From: Trichobilharzia regenti
Taxonomy: Eukaryota; Platyhelminthes; Trematoda; Strigeidida; Schistosomatidae
Assembly: GCA_944472135.2 (NCBI GenBank)
Contig: OX235268.1
Span: 9,306,589 to 9,370,588 of the forward strand
Length of the DNA stretch: 64,000 nt
Direction of reading: 5' to 3'
In this document: in pieces, positions 32,373 through 44,154 of the stretch
How positions within the stretch are numbered: the stretch's first letter is position 1
How the letters are laid out: each line of letters starts with the position of its first letter
Position numbers and translations under genes: made by a program
The notes under the pieces: generated by a model
Seen by the model: only the letters and a program-made list of their open reading frames with translations
The model's database searches: none
What the model was told of the DNA's origin: nothing

Positions 32373-33758
32373 ATGGTCCAAATTTCTAAAAAACGTTTTC
32401 GTAGAAACATAATTGTTTTAGATAGTGGCTTAAATTCGGTTATAACTGCATTACCGCCTGGTAATACTGTATCAACTACTAGCTCTCAAAATGGTTTGAG
32501 TGCAGATCTCACTCCTGTGATACAGGTGAAAGATGTGCTAGAGAACAAATCTGAGTTCTGTAAACTAATCCTCCTTTTGAAAGATATGCAGAGGCAAGTA
32601 AGTGAAATTCAGAAAAAATTGGATCAGTTTGATAGTATGTCACTGCCAATCTCAAATACCACGGAGAGCCGGTCTGATATTGGTCAGGTTAAGTGTTTAC
32701 TGGATGTAACTCAAAATAAGCTTTTGAATTGAGACCCAATAGCCTGTCTTTTAGAAAGGCATCCTAAAATATCTCCAGACAACCTAAATAAAGCTGAAAA
32801 TCTGATTGACTGCTTGGCTACGGAGGTGATGAAGCGTATAACCTCTTCTCACCAAGCTATAGTTTGCAACGTCCCAGATTCTCTGCCCCTGAAAACTGTA
32901 AGACACAAAATCCTGATTTGTTGCGGCATGGCTAGTGTTCCATGTGAATGCAAACGACTTCGTAAACAGTCTAACCAGGCTAATTGCCCAATCATTTTTA
33001 AATTCAGTAATTCCCTTGATGCTAGTAAGTTTACTAAATGTCAGGATCACTTAAGACTGAATAGCAGTTATAAGTCTATAACCGTAGCTCAGGATAAAAC
33101 ACTGTGTCAGCGCAGAATAATGCGTAGTAATAATCTGGTCACCTCCTCTAGCTTTGATTTACCAAATAAGGATCGTGCACAGCAACAGACACCTAGTGCT
33201 GAAACTAGCATTCAGCAAACTACACAACAACCACACCTGCCAATGGAACTAGGAACTGATTTAGATACCAGTACCCCTGTAAAAAAAGCCTCATCGAAAG
33301 ATGTTAAAATGACTAGAACTTCTGCAAGTTGTTCTAAGAAATTTCCCCCCAAACGTAGTAACCTCACCACGATGAACAAATTTCGCAGGGTTGAGACTAA
33401 TGATGGGGAAGAATACTTTGTATTCAATAAGCCTGCTGAGAGTAAGAATGCCAACAAACCATCACTTGTTACGAAAAACTCCTCTCGAAACATAAGTACA
33501 TCTGGAGGTGTTCCGCATGCTCCACCTTATAGAAAGTTAGGCTCCAAGACTCCTAAAGTCTTGCAGCCAAAGCACCTTCCTTCACAATTCCCTTTAAGTT
33601 ATAAAAGCAACCCGAAGGTGTATACCGGTATGACGAATAGCAGTTGGATGGGTAGACCTTCTGATGCTATGCCTTTCAACCGTCAACCTAGGCCCAACCT
33701 GTACTACCCTTATATCCAGGAACACATGGTAAATTTTCCAGGTGTCCCGAATCACTAG
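32373..33758 (+). pseudogene. CR1 ORF1 protein with one in-frame stop
   Basis: ATG at 32373 (MVQISKKRFRR). ORF1 proteins of this class bind RNA and form the LINE ribonucleoprotein. A coiled-coil-like stretch lies near codons 60-85 (LILLLKDMQRQVSEIQKKL). A TGA at 32730-32732 interrupts the frame, which is otherwise open and in phase to 33758. After it comes an RNA-binding-like domain (QAIVCNVPDSLPLKTVRHKI, CPIIFKFSNSLDASKF) matching the ORF1 copies at 63100 and 46200. The C-terminal part is basic and Ser/Pro-rich. The single stop suggests fairly recent inactivation. Confidence 0.8.
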
Positions 33759-33766
33759 TACGACCC

Positions 33767-35097
33767 ATGGAACCTAGAACCACCTCATTGCACACAAACT
33801 CCGATGTGCAGACACCCAGTCCGACCTCCTTTTCATTCATAAATTCTTGCGGTGCTGATGCACAAATAGATTTAGGTTATGGTGATATTTTAAGCCAGTT
33901 TGTAGTATCCCGTGACTTATTCACTATATTGCTAATTAATGCACGTTCCTTAATCAATAAGATATCTGAACTTAGGACATTATTATTAGTCGCCAAGCCC
34001 ACTGTAGCTCTGATTACTGAATCATGGTGCTCATCCTCTGTACTTGATGTGCATATAGGTATCGATGATTACACTGTACACCGTGCAAACAGAGATTGCA
34101 AGCGTGGTGGAGGATGTCTCATATATATACATAGCTCATTTGTAGTCAGTAAGGTGGAAGATGAAACAATGAATAATGTACCTGACTCACTCTGGGTTGT
34201 CTTACATGGAGATAAGTACAAACTTCTCATAGGCTGTGTTTATCGAGCACCAAGCTCAACAAAAGAAACTGATGCGTTATTAGCTAAATCGTTTGCACAC
34301 GCATCCTCGTTTAGTGATAACTGCAAAATAATTGCAGGGGACTTCAATCTTCCAGAAGTCAATTGGCTAACTAGTTCCGGCCCCCAACGCTTCGACGAAT
34401 TACTTGCCACTATAGACTGTTATGGATGGCAACAACATGTCCAGACACCTACTCGTGGTGACAACATGTTGGACCTTGTTTTTTGTCATGACACAATCCC
34501 GGTCTCCACCTATGTTGGTAATCGATTTTCCAGTAGTGACCATAGAATGGTACTCTGCTCTCTGCCTTTCTCACCACTAAATACAGGAAACAAACAAGAC
34601 TCAGGAAGCACAATATGTCGTAGTTACAAATATACAGACTGGGGATTAGTCCAAGAACTTATTCGACTCTGTCAATGGGATGACTATTTTACCACTGACT
34701 CCCTGGAGGCCTTGGTAACCCTGTTTTACAGGAATGTTTCCCTTTGTCTAGATACAGTTGCTCCAAAGAAAATAGTGAAATTAGGTAGACACCGAACTGA
34801 ATATATTCCAAGGGCACACCGTAATAAGTTAAGGAAACTGAAGAAACAGTACTATTCCACTAAGGACATATCACTATTGCTCTCAATCCACGAGTCTCTT
34901 GAATCTCTCAAGCGCCTACGCTCTCAAAAGGACCTCGACGAAGAGTTAACGGCACTTAGAAGCACCTCCAAAGTTTATAACTTAACGGTACTTCTTAAAA
35001 AACGAATGCAGTCGGCGAGGGAAATCCCATACTTACTTCACGACAAAGTAATCTACAATGAACCTGCCACTATCTGTGAACTCTTCAGTCTGTCAGT
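33767..35097 (+). pseudogene. CR1 ORF2, endonuclease part (3' part displaced)
   Basis: Begins at ATG 33767, nine bases after ORF1 ends. Endonuclease motifs in order: TILLINARSLINKISEL, ALITESWC, KRGGGCLIYIHSSF, IGCVYRAPSSTKE, IIAGDFNLPEVNWL, MLDLVFCH and SSSDHRMVLCSLPF, so the catalytic Glu, Asp/Asn and SDH are all present. A lysine/arginine-rich connector follows (HRNKLRKLKKQYY). The frame runs without breaks to the junction near 35097; the last few codons before the stop at 35116 come from the neighbouring RTE 3' end. Confidence 0.82.
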
Positions 35098-38000
35098 CTG
35101 TCTGGATTCAACATAGAACTTGGCACCGAAGTGCAGCAGTTCGAGTTGCCACGTTCCAAATAGCACACAAGGTAGACAAGAAGATGAGTGAAGAGAATCA
35201 ATAGAGTTTGACAAATATAAGAGTGAAACAGAATGGGTAATGGTAGAAAGGAATATGAAAGATTACAGAGACTGAATACATCTGCGCCATTGACAACGAT
35301 TTTGAGCCATGTCACCTATTGTCTCCAGCCATTGATTCCTAGAGTCCCGAGGGCCCCAACCCGGGAGTCTGCATCTCCCTACCTGACTCAGTTTAACTGT
35401 CAAGGATTTCATGGATTGATGCCATGTTTTTGTTTGGCCACCACTGGCTCTTTTCCAACCTGAACCTATATCAGCTAGCAATGCCCGTCGGGGGAGGCGG
35501 TGGTTAGGCATGCGCAGCACGTGACCTAGCCATCTTAGTCTATGTAACTTTATAGCCTCGTCGATTGATTTTCCCTCTTTGCCCAACACTCTACGCCTAA
35601 CGTCAACATTACTTATCTTGTGAAACCACCTAACGTGAGACAGAGATCGCAGACATCTATGATCGAAAGCAGTCAACCTTTTCATGTCTTCAACGCGTAT
35701 TGGCCATGTTTCAGAGCCATAGAGAAGGACGGAGCGAACTGATGAGCAGTACACACGTCCCTTGGTTGATAACCGGATGTCACGCCTACGCCAGAGATGG
35801 TGTAAGTCAGCGAAAGCAGCTCGAGCTTTTCGGATCCGTGCTGAGATTTCATCGCCAATCAGTCCGTTGGTGCTAATACAACTTCCCAAGTAGGTGAAGT
35901 GGTCAACATGTTCTATCACTTCACTCCCTATCACTAAGTTAGGGGTTGACGGGGTCCAGTCCTGTAGCAGCATCTTACATTTTGCAGGGGCGAATCGCAT
36001 GCCAAACATACGAAGATTGCTGCTCAAGGTGTTCAGAAGACTCTGCATTTTGTCAGCATCCTCCCCTAACAGGACTATGTCATCTGCATATTCTAAGTCC
36101 ATTAGATTATTCCCTGGTAACAAGTCGATTCCTAAGTCACTACGTTCAGTTAAGGATACTTCCATCAGCATATCTATGATGAAGTTAAACAGAAATGGGG
36201 AAAGTGGACATCCCTGTCGGACACCACTGGTTGTTACCAATTCAGATGACAATTCCCCATAAGCCCTTACACGACTACGTGAGTTTGAATAGAGTGCCTT
36301 GATTAGTGCAATGTACTTTCTTGGCACTCCCTTCACAGTCAGACATTGCCATAGTACCTTTCGGTCCACGGAGTCGAAGGCCGCCTTCAAGTCAAGAAAT
36401 ATGACAATTGTTGGACGCCGAAAAGTGTGTCTATGTTCTAGAATCTGTCGAAGAGTGAAGATATGATCTATGCACCCTCTACCTGGTCTAAAGCCTGCTT
36501 GATTTTCCCTTGTCTGTTCCTCCCGAGTTCTGCTTAGTCTATGCATGATTACTGAGCCTAGGATTTTAGAGACTATGTTCGTTAGGCTGATCCCCCTATG
36601 ATTATCACACGAGGACTTGTTTCCCTTCTTGAATATCGGTATAATAAGTGACTTACCCCAGTCTGATGGTACTGTCTCTGATTCCCAGACTTTGCCTAGT
36701 ACCTCAGTTAATCTACAAACTAGTATGTCACCCCCATATTTAAACACCTCCGGAATAATTCCGTCGGGTCCTGCCGCTTTGCCTCGTTTCAAATTACTGA
36801 TAGCTTTTGTAACCTCACCTACAGACGGCGGACCAGTGTCTATATCCCATTCGGGTACGTGGTGGATGGCGGGGAGGTTCAGTGTGGCTGTAGGCAAGTT
36901 AAATTGTTCCTCAAAGTGTTCTTTCCAGCGTTCAAGGCGTCTATCCTGAGAGCTAATTAAGGAGCCATTTTTCTCAGAAATAGTCTCACTTATGAATTGC
37001 CTTCTCCCACCCGATTCTGTGATGAGTCTAAAGAGTTGCCTAGTGTTGCCTATCGCCGATGCTTTTTCCATCTCTTTCGCCTTTGTCACCCACCACTGTT
37101 CACGGTCCTTGCGGAGACTTTTAGTAAGTTTCCTTTTGTGCAGCTTTCGCTCCTCATTGAATTCGGAGCTCGCCGGAATAAGTCTTCTAGCATCTATCAG
37201 TTCGGATGAGGCAGTCGAAATCCAGTGGTTTTTACTCACCTTTGGATTTGCCTTATTCACAGCTTTTACAGCTGTATCTATAGCTGACTGAATATTCTTC
37301 CAGGCTTCTCCAGGGTGAGCACAGCTGTCGAATTCAGATATGCGTTTAGCTAGTTCTTCCTCAAATAGGGATTTAGTTTCCTGATCGAGCTGGGGACGTG
37401 ATGGTTTTACCGCCAGCTGTTTCCTACGTCCGTTCAGTCGTAAGCACACACGAGCCCGGACCAGTGCGTGATCGGTATCTACACACGTGTTCCAGAAGGA
37501 GCGACAATCTCCTACCGACCCACGCCAACGATAGCTTATTGCTATGTGGTCTATTTGTGTCCAGCGTTGGTTTGATGATGGGGGTCGCCAGGTTAAACAG
37601 TGTCTCTCCTTGTGTTTAAAGTTAGTGCTTACAAGAAACAAATGATTATCAGAACAGAACTGTAGGAGACGGTCACCGTTGTCGGTTCGCTGGCACGGAA
37701 CTCCATAGGTGCCACCGACATCCTTCTCAGATTGACACAATTTCCCTACTTGAGCGTTAAAGTCACCAGCTAGAACGACTATATCTGAGCGTTTAGCCTT
37801 TCTCACCAAACTAGACAGCTTTTGGTAGAACTCATCCTTCGTTTCATCCGAACTGCAGTCAGTGGGGGCGTAGGCGGAGATTACGAAAAGGCATCGGCGA
37901 GTAGTGCAGTCCTTTCTCCTTCTTACTGATCCGTTCAGACGGACAGCACACATTCGGCTATCTACCGGGATCCAGTCAAGCAATGTCTTTTCTGCCCTAG

Positions 38001-38684
38001 TACTCAGAGCTATCCCTACGCCAGCTAATCCTCGTGAACTAGCTGTGGCATCTCCTGACACCCTCAAGGTGAATTTTGAAGATTCATCCTGTTGGCCAGG
38101 TGGGGTTAGGTGAATAACCACACTTGGGTCTTGTATGCGTGTTTCTGAAACACAACATACATCAATGGCTCGAGATGCCAGGGTCTTAGCTAGTGATGCT
38201 TGTTGTCCTATTTGGCAAAGTGTCCTAACATTAAATGCTCCTATATGAAATTGGTGGCGTGGCTTTAGGAGACTATCCGTGGTGGTTTTTTGGCTTTCGT
38301 CGTTTTTAGTGGACACAGAGTGAAGAGGGAGTGAGGAGCCATCAAGTAGAGGAGTTGCATCAGTGGAAGGAAGGCAAGGTAATAGAGATGAAGATGAAGA
38401 CAAAGATAAGTGAGGATTAGAGAGGTTTTGTGTGCATTTCGGATTGTGAGGGCGTTTGTTACTTCCCGGCTGCCCACACCGTGGAAGTTGGTTGCGTGAC
38501 CGCAGAGCCCAGGGGACAACTGCTTGAGGCCGGTCACACGCGGCCTGTTTTTGTTTGTTCTTTTTTGTTTGGTGTGCCTCAGTAGCATACTTATCACTCC
38601 CGCCCTGTGACACGGCAGCAGGAAGCGCGGTCGTTGTTAATCCGGGCCACGGCCGATCCGGCATGAAATTTTGTGAATTTGTTT
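35098..38684 (-). mobile_element. RTE-type LINE with intact ORF
   Basis: Minus orientation. The 3' UTR lies at 35098-35262 and ends in a (TCAG/TCTG)-like tail at the CR1 junction. The coding region follows, and the 5' end abuts the (AAT)n tail of the next RTE element at 38685. The ORF start is only about 20 bases from that junction, so the leader is very short or trimmed. Relics of the same family lie at 4.1, 5.5 and 7.3 kb. Confidence 0.85.
35263..38664 (-). CDS. RTE-type LINE endonuclease-reverse transcriptase (1133 aa)
   Basis: A single open frame from ATG 38664 to the stop at 35263. The polyprotein nicks target DNA and copies the element RNA. After a 135-residue low-complexity N-terminus comes an APE-type endonuclease (about 139-405): [19 protein letters not shown] (Glu174), [12 protein letters not shown] (Asp301, Asn303) and [11 protein letters not shown] (Asp-His). 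RT follows at about 620-900: [57 protein letters not shown] (756-764), [14 protein letters not shown] and [10 protein letters not shown] (859-862). The C-terminal module has [11 protein letters not shown] and [20 protein letters not shown], typical of RTE proteins. All expected catalytic residues are visible and no stop interrupts, so it may be competent. Confidence 0.9.
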   Translation of the reverse strand: MPDRPWPGLTTTALPAAVSQGGSDKYATEAHQTKKNKQKQAACDRPQAVVPWALRSRNQLPRCGQPGSNKRPHNPKCTQNLSNPHLSLSSSSSLLPCLPSTDATPLLDGSSLPLHSVSTKNDESQKTTTDSLLKPRHQFHIGAFNVRTLCQIGQQASLAKTLASRAIDVCCVSETRIQDPSVVIHLTPPGQQDESSKFTLRVSGDATASSRGLAGVGIALSTRAEKTLLDWIPVDSRMCAVRLNGSVRRRKDCTTRRCLFVISAYAPTDCSSDETKDEFYQKLSSLVRKAKRSDIVVLAGDFNAQVGKLCQSEKDVGGTYGVPCQRTDNGDRLLQFCSDNHLFLVSTNFKHKERHCLTWRPPSSNQRWTQIDHIAISYRWRGSVGDCRSFWNTCVDTDHALVRARVCLRLNGRRKQLAVKPSRPQLDQETKSLFEEELAKRISEFDSCAHPGEAWKNIQSAIDTAVKAVNKANPKVSKNHWISTASSELIDARRLIPASSEFNEERKLHKRKLTKSLRKDREQWWVTKAKEMEKASAIGNTRQLFRLITESGGRRQFISETISEKNGSLISSQDRRLERWKEHFEEQFNLPTATLNLPAIHHVPEWDIDTGPPSVGEVTKAISNLKRGKAAGPDGIIPEVFKYGGDILVCRLTEVLGKVWESETVPSDWGKSLIIPIFKKGNKSSCDNHRGISLTNIVSKILGSVIMHRLSRTREEQTRENQAGFRPGRGCIDHIFTLRQILEHRHTFRRPTIVIFLDLKAAFDSVDRKVLWQCLTVKGVPRKYIALIKALYSNSRSRVRAYGELSSELVTTSGVRQGCPLSPFLFNFIIDMLMEVSLTERSDLGIDLLPGNNLMDLEYADDIVLLGEDADKMQSLLNTLSSNLRMFGMRFAPAKCKMLLQDWTPSTPNLVIGSEVIEHVDHFTYLGSCISTNGLIGDEISARIRKARAAFADLHHLWRRRDIRLSTKGRVYCSSVRSVLLYGSETWPIRVEDMKRLTAFDHRCLRSLSHVRWFHKISNVDVRRRVLGKEGKSIDEAIKLHRLRWLGHVLRMPNHRLPRRALLADIGSGWKRASGGQTKTWHQSMKSLTVKLSQVGRCRLPGWGPRDSRNQWLETIGDMAQNRCQWRRCIQSL

Positions 38685-38702
38685 ATTATTATTATTATTA
38701 TT
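38685..38702. repeat. (ATT)n tail of an RTE element
   Basis: About six ATT units in plus orientation, the (AAT)n 3' tail of the minus-strand element that follows. Confidence 0.85.
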
Positions 38703-41455
38703 GTATCCTTTAGTTCCTAGAGGAACATAGGGCTTCAGCTGCGCACCTCCATTGACTTCGGTTTTCTGACAACTTTTTCAACCTGCTCCAGGTCTGTCCA
38801 CATACTTTCATCTCCTCCTCGCATGACCTCCTCCAAGTCACCCTTGGACGACCAACTCGCCGCCTCCCTTTCGGGTTCCACTCGAGGGCTTGTCTAGTGA
38901 TGTCACTTGATGGTTTCCTCAGAGTATGGCCAATCCATCTCCATTTCTTCCTGCCTATTTGTTTCACAATCGGTTCCTGGTTGGTTTGCTCCCAGAAATC
39001 CCTGTTGCTGATTTTTTCTGGCCAGCCATCTGATCTTGAATGTTGAGCGAAGATAGCTGTTAATGAAGGTTTGAAGTTTGTTTGAGATGCTCTTTATGAC
39101 TCGCCAAGTCTCTGATCCGTATAGTAGCACTGACTTCACATTGGAGTTGAAAATCCGGATCTTATTTTTGATGCTGAGTGCTGTTGACCTCCACACAGAT
39201 TTGAGAGTAATGAAAGCTTGTCTTGCTTTTCCGATTCTGGCTTTGATGTCCTCGTCAGTTCCGCCTGTAGTTGAGACGATGCTTCCCAGGTAGGTGAAGG
39301 AGGCTGTTTCTTTCAGGTTCCTCCCATTTATGCTGATTGTTGTCTGTTGTTTTTGTTGCTGTTGATGTTGGCTAGGAATCTTCATTATCTCTGTTTTATC
39401 TATGTTCACGTGAAGTCCTATCTTTGATGCTTCTTCTGCCAACTTGTTACTTTTCACTTGCATATCTTCCAGTTTATGGGAAATCAGACATATATCATCG
39501 GCGAAATCCAGATCCTCCAAGTCTTTTGTGTCAGTCCATTTTATGCCTGTTCCCTCGTTGGTTGCCGTTGTCTGTCGCATTATCCAATCAATTGCAATCA
39601 GGAAGATCATTGGTGATAGTAGACAGCCTTGCCTCACTCCCGTCCTCACTTCGAAGGCTTCCGTAAGTTTCCCGTTGTGGATTACTTGGCATGCAGCATT
39701 GTCGTATAACTGTTGGATGAGGTGTATAATTGTCGATGGGACCCCGTAGTAGCGAAGTAGTTTCCAAATGACCTCTCGATCGACGCTGTCGAAGGCCTTT
39801 TCAAAGTCGATGAAGTTGAGATAGAGAGGTGACTGCCATTCCAAGCTTTGTTCAATGATGATCCGTAGAGTGGCGATTTGATCAATACATGATTTGTTTC
39901 TCCTGAATCCAGCCTGTTCCGGACGAAGTTTTTCATCCAGGGCTTGTTTGATTCTCTCCAGGATGATGCGACTTAGTATCTTGCTTGGAATGGACAGAAG
40001 CATAATTCCACGCCAGTTTTTACATTGACTTAAGTCTCCTTTCTTTGGAAGTTTGAATAAGTAACTGTTCTTCCAATCCTCGGGTACTTTGCCCTCTTTC
40101 CACACCTTCTCCAGTAGTGGTGTCATCAAGTCCGCTGTTGTCTCTGGGTCTATTTTCAAAGCCTCTGCTGGGATTCCATCTGGTCCCGGTGTTTTCCCAG
40201 TTTTAAGCATCTTGATTGCATTCAGGACTTCTGATTTCGTCGGGGGGTCAGTGTTCACTGGTAGTTCTGCTTCCGTTGTTGGTATTGCTGGACGTGTTGT
40301 AGGTGGCGGACGATTTAGAAGTCTTTTGAAGTGTTCAACCCAGTGCTTTCTCTGTTCCACCTCTTTGGTGATTGACTTTCCATTGTCGTCCTTTATTGGC
40401 TTAATCTGTGTCGAACGTTTGCCCGAAAGGTTCCTAGTTGTTTGGTAGAGTGTGGCGAGGTCTCCTTTGCCTGCAGCTTGTTCTGCTTCGTTTGCCATGG
40501 TTTCATAATATTTTCTTTTGTCTTCCCTGGCGCTTTTCTTCACTCTTTTGTTCAGTGTATTGTAGCTTGCATTCAGCTCCTGTTTTTGTTGCTCGTCCGT
40601 GCACTGGATAATCTTTTGCTTCACTGTCCTTCTCTCTTCTATTAGTTTCCAAGTGTCCATAGTGAGCCACTGTTTGTCCTGTCTCTTTTTTCTGCCTAGA
40701 ATTTCTATGCAGGTTTGGCTCCACACCGTTTTCAAGTTGTTCCAGTGCTTTTCAACGCCGACCTCTTCGCTAGTGTTGATTTGTGTCTCGACTTTGTCCT
40801 TTATGCTTGCAATGAAGATGTCCTTTGTAGCCTGGTCCTTCAGCTTTTGAGTGTTGAACTTGGCTTGTGGTCTATCTGCAGCTCCTGATTCTCTGAAAGC
40901 TTTTAATTTGATTTGGATTGTCCCTTGTACGAGATAGTGGTCTGAGCCAACGTCTGCTCCTCTTCTTGCTTTTGTGTCCAGTAGGCTGCGCCTCCACTTC
41001 CTTGAGATTGAGATGAAGTCGATTTGGTTTTTGGTTTGCCCGTCTGGTGACACCCATGTAGCCTTGTGGATATCTTTGTGCTTGTATACACTGCCACCAA
41101 TCACCAGTTCGTTGAAGGCGCAGAAGTCGGCGAAGAGTTCTCCGTTTTCATTCATTTCTCCTAGAGCTTCTCTACCCATGATGAGTTCCCTTCCCGTATT
41201 GTCTGGTCCCAGTTTGGCGTTCATGTCTCCCATTAGTATTTTCATGTCGCCAGCTGGAGTATTGTCCATTGTTGCCTGTAGAATTCTTCTTTCTTCTCGA
41301 GGTCTGCGTTGTTTGTGGGTGCATAACATTGTATGATTGACACTTTCCTTCCTTTGGAGTTGAACCTGGCGGTCATTATCCTGGACGAAATCGCCTCCCA
41401 TTGTATCAGGGCTTTCGTTGCCGTTGGTGACAGGGTGGGGTTGCTAGCCTCACGC
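38685..41455 (-). pseudogene. RTE-type LINE, second subfamily, 5'-truncated and frameshifted
   Basis: The minus strand encodes an endonuclease-RT. The upstream end is read in one frame near 41420-41290 (SKGRKVSIIQCYAPTNNADL). The frame then changes near 41288 and continues in the long frame to 38903: MKILMGDMNAKLGPDN, KNQIDFISISRKWRRSLLD, VGSDHYLVQG, FRRNKSCIDQIA, FIDFEKAFDSVDREV, GVRQGCLLSPMIF and DFADDICLI. Near 38985 a further frameshift separates off the C-terminal module at 38967-38710 (KWRWIGHTLRKPSSD, RRVGRPRVTW). The catalytic F(A)DD box is present. The endonuclease N-terminus is missing, so the copy is dead on two counts. Confidence 0.87.
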
Positions 41456-42269
41456 CTGAGAAAAGAATGATTACATTTAGTAAAAGTTTAGAGAGAAGCA
41501 ACTTTTTGGGTTGCTCCCCTCAAAATCAGAAAATAACGGACAAACAATGAGAACAACATCAACAAAGGAAACAGTTCACAGAAAAAAGGGCAAAAAGCGA
41601 CGACAACTATACAATAAGACAACATGCAATATAGTTCAGTACATTTAACTAAAATGATATCTTAACCATAAACTCACTGACTTGGAGCAACTTGAACATA
41701 TAAATCCAACAATATATACAATTATAGATGTGTTTATGTTTAAAAATTCCACAAATCCAAACAGTGAGTTATATGTATTATCTGTCAATAAGATTGTATT
41801 TTTTGGATTCAGTGTTCGAAAGGTTAATAATTGTGATAATTTCCGCAAACACTTTGCATAAAATTTTAGAGTAATAAGAGATTTTATTTATGACCAAAAT
41901 GTAGCGTAATAGTCGAAAAGCGCGCTGATAAGTATTTGGATTTGAATTTGGATTGAATTTGGATTTGGATCATGGTATTGGATGAGGTAGCTGCTTTTTG
42001 TTTAACCGCTATCCAAACAACCTGCCTGGCATGGTAGAACCTCAAGAGACATAAGTCTCAGCCAGTATAGCTTGATTAGGTCATTGCGGTGTTCAAGCCC
42101 GACCACTACGTCAAGGTAGCAGCTTTCGGTCATAGTTTTTCAATCTTCAATAAGTGGATCGAGGTTCCGACGCGTGATCCCATAGTGCTGAATTCATCTT
42201 CACAGAAAAACCAATACACTCACTCACTCACACACACACACTATTATTATTAATTATAAATGCACTTAC
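41456..42269. other. non-coding spacer with minisatellite-like and CA repeats
   Basis: No gene recognised. 41937-41968 holds short imperfect repeats of TTGGATTTG/GAATTTGGAT. 42219-42242 is a CACT/CA repeat. On the minus strand this region follows the splice donor of the PH exon, so it may be intron-derived. Confidence 0.4.
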
Positions 42270-42484
42270 CTCTATCTCCTCAGCTATCTCCCCCTTCAAA
42301 ATATAACTACGGCATAATTCCCCTGGACCTCTGAAACGGATAGCCATTTTTAAATCATCCAGCATTTCAACAATATGACAGTCTAAAAATATTATCCCCA
42401 GTGGTTCTTTATCCAATTTTTTATCAAAATAGGCTAAAATATTTCCACATAGAATAAAATATCTTCGTTTGTAGGCTTTTTTCT
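42270..42484 (-). pseudogene. PH-domain exon fragment (sesquipedalian/PHETA-like) with splice donor
   Basis: The minus strand reads KKAYKRRYFILCGNIL, then AYFDKKLDKEPLGIIFLDC and a stretch with VEMLDDLKMAIRF, then RSYILKGEIAEEIE. This is the first half of a pleckstrin-homology domain: the (K)RR(Y/W)F(V/I)L-GN-L-YF core and the PLG(V/I)I-L beta strands. The pattern most resembles the endosomal sesquipedalian (PHETA/FAM109) family. It ends at AGAG followed by GTAAGT (42264-42269), a consensus 5' splice site, so it is a genuine multi-exon gene piece. Upstream it stops abruptly at 42484, where CR1 sequence begins, before the usual PH start. No upstream or downstream exon was found in the window. 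The PH assignment is fairly secure; the family name is tentative. Confidence 0.68.
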
Positions 42485-44154
42485 GTGATTGGTTTGTAAA
42501 CTTTAGTTTAGAAACACATATGCCTGGCGAAACCGCTCCCCTTACTATCTCTTCCCTTGAAAGCATTGTGTTCACTAATCAGTTAATAGTACAAGCAATT
42601 AAAAGCCTTAAACCTTCCACTAGTACGGGACCGGATGGCCTCGCTTCGATAATTTTCAAAAACAGTGGGTGTGATATACCCTTGTTGCTTCTTAAATTCT
42701 TCTCAATATCTATGGACACTGGCACTTACCCTAGTGAGTGGAAAACTAGCTTTATAATTCCACATTACAAATCTGGTGATAGGGCAAACGTCCGCAATTA
42801 CAGACCCATAAATATAACCCCAGTTATCTCACGAATCATGGAGAAAGTTGTAAAAGATCAATTGTCAGACTACCTAATTAGGGAAGATCTTGTTACAAAG
42901 TCTCAACACGGATTTCTCAAAAATAGATCCTGCGTTACTTGCCACTTCGACTTTTTCAACTGCATCACTAGTAGTCGCGAAGCACGTAAGCTAGTCGTTG
43001 TTCTCTACTTCGATATATCTAGGGCATTTGACATGGTATCTCACAGTATTCTCTTTGAGAAGCTGTACTCTTGTGGAATTCGCAACCCATTACTGAACTG
43101 GTTAAAATCATTTCTAAGCAACAGGGTACAAATAACCAAAGTTGGATCTGTATTGTCTCATCCTAGGCAGATCTCAAGTGGGGTCGTGCAAGGTAGTGTT
43201 CTAGGTCCACTTTTATTCACAATCTACATTAACAGCATTTGCAAGTGCTTCACCTTAGGCAAACCATTCCTATATGCTGACGACGTAAAAGTCGTCTACT
43301 CCTGCTACACTCATGAATTAAGCGATATGGTTACTAAAATACATCTTGAACTAAGTAGTCTCGCATCATGGTGTGCCGATTCCTGTCTAAATTTTAACAT
43401 TGACAAATGCGGCTGGATTTGTATTGGCAACAGTAACCTTGATCTAACTCTTGAAATAAATGGGCGAAAACTAGCTAAGCTCAACTCAGTCGTAGATCTT
43501 GGTATTAGATACTCTAGTAACCTAACGTTCGCTGAACAGACTGATTATGCCAGACGTAAAACGCGAAGGCTGCTAGGATGCATAACACGCAATTTCTTTT
43601 GTTGTGAAACTAGGGTTTTATTATACAAAGTATGTGTCCGACCTATCTTAGAATACTGCCCGTTTATTCTTAGCGGACTAAGACAAAATGACAAGCTTAA
43701 ATTAGAGGGAGTGCAACGGCAGTTTACCTCGAGAACTCTTGGTTTAGAAAGTGGTCCGGAATACCATGAGCGATGCGTAAGACTAAGATTAGAACCCCTC
43801 TGGAAAAGACGCCTTAAGCTAAACCTTATCTTTTACTATAAGCTAACTAATCTTCTTTTGCATTCCTCCGAGCCAATAACTAAACCTGCCGCTGTGATCA
43901 GTTACAATCTTAGAAATCATCACAACCTAGCTGCTATGGAGCACTGTCAGACTTACGTGCGGTACAACTTCTTCTTAAATAAGTTTTCAGTCATTTGGAA
44001 TAGACTACCAGCTAATGTGCGCGATGCAAACACACTTCCAGTGTTCATCTCCTCAGTCACCAGACTACTCAAAGATGACAATGCACTTTTGCGCCTGACT
44101 CTTACACCTTCTTTTTCACCCTACATAGATATTTTAAGTTCTTTAAACGTGTAG
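42485..44154 (+). pseudogene. CR1 ORF2, reverse transcriptase part (intact from 42485)
   Basis: From 42485 the frame reads DWFVNFSLETHMPGE, the connector that normally follows ELFS in this family, and stays open to the stop at 44154. RT motifs: STGPDGLASIIFKNSG, NYRPINITPVISRIMEKV, QHGFLKNRSCVTCH, VLYFDISRAFDMVSHS, SGVVQGSVLGPLLFTIYIN and FLYADDVKVVYS, followed by KCGWICIGNSNLDL and the C-terminal module VIWNRLPANVRDANTLP. All RT catalytic aspartates are present. ATG 42520 would give 544 residues but is not a real start; the protein lost its endonuclease half. Confidence 0.85.

Larger units (their letters stand above)
32277..35097 (+). mobile_element. CR1-type LINE, 5' half
   Basis: Contains a 5' leader, ORF1 and the start of ORF2 (endonuclease and connector). 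It stops mid-ORF2 after the residues ICELFS, where the 3' end of an RTE LINE begins. The leader (TTTGCACGTGTT near 32313) matches the leader at 63040 before another CR1 ORF1, so the 5' end is close to complete. The missing 3' part is best matched, in frame, by 42485-45010. Confidence 0.8.

Noticed and set aside
41286..41401. Start of the 832-codon RTE frame at ATG 41401
   Set aside because: The first 40 or so codons are out of frame. The true endonuclease residues there are in another frame, so the ATG is not the protein start.
38903..41401. An intact second RTE protein
   Set aside because: Frameshifts near 41288 and 38985 and loss of the endonuclease N-terminus show that it is a pseudogene.
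42100..42200. A second tRNA-like SINE (box B-like GGTTCCGACGCGTGATCC)
   Set aside because: No matching box A at the proper distance and no tail.
42486..42575. N-terminal extension of the PH protein (frame is open to 42575 on the minus strand)
   Set aside because: That part is antisense to the CR1 ORF2 connector, which reads well on the plus strand. The open minus frame there is incidental.
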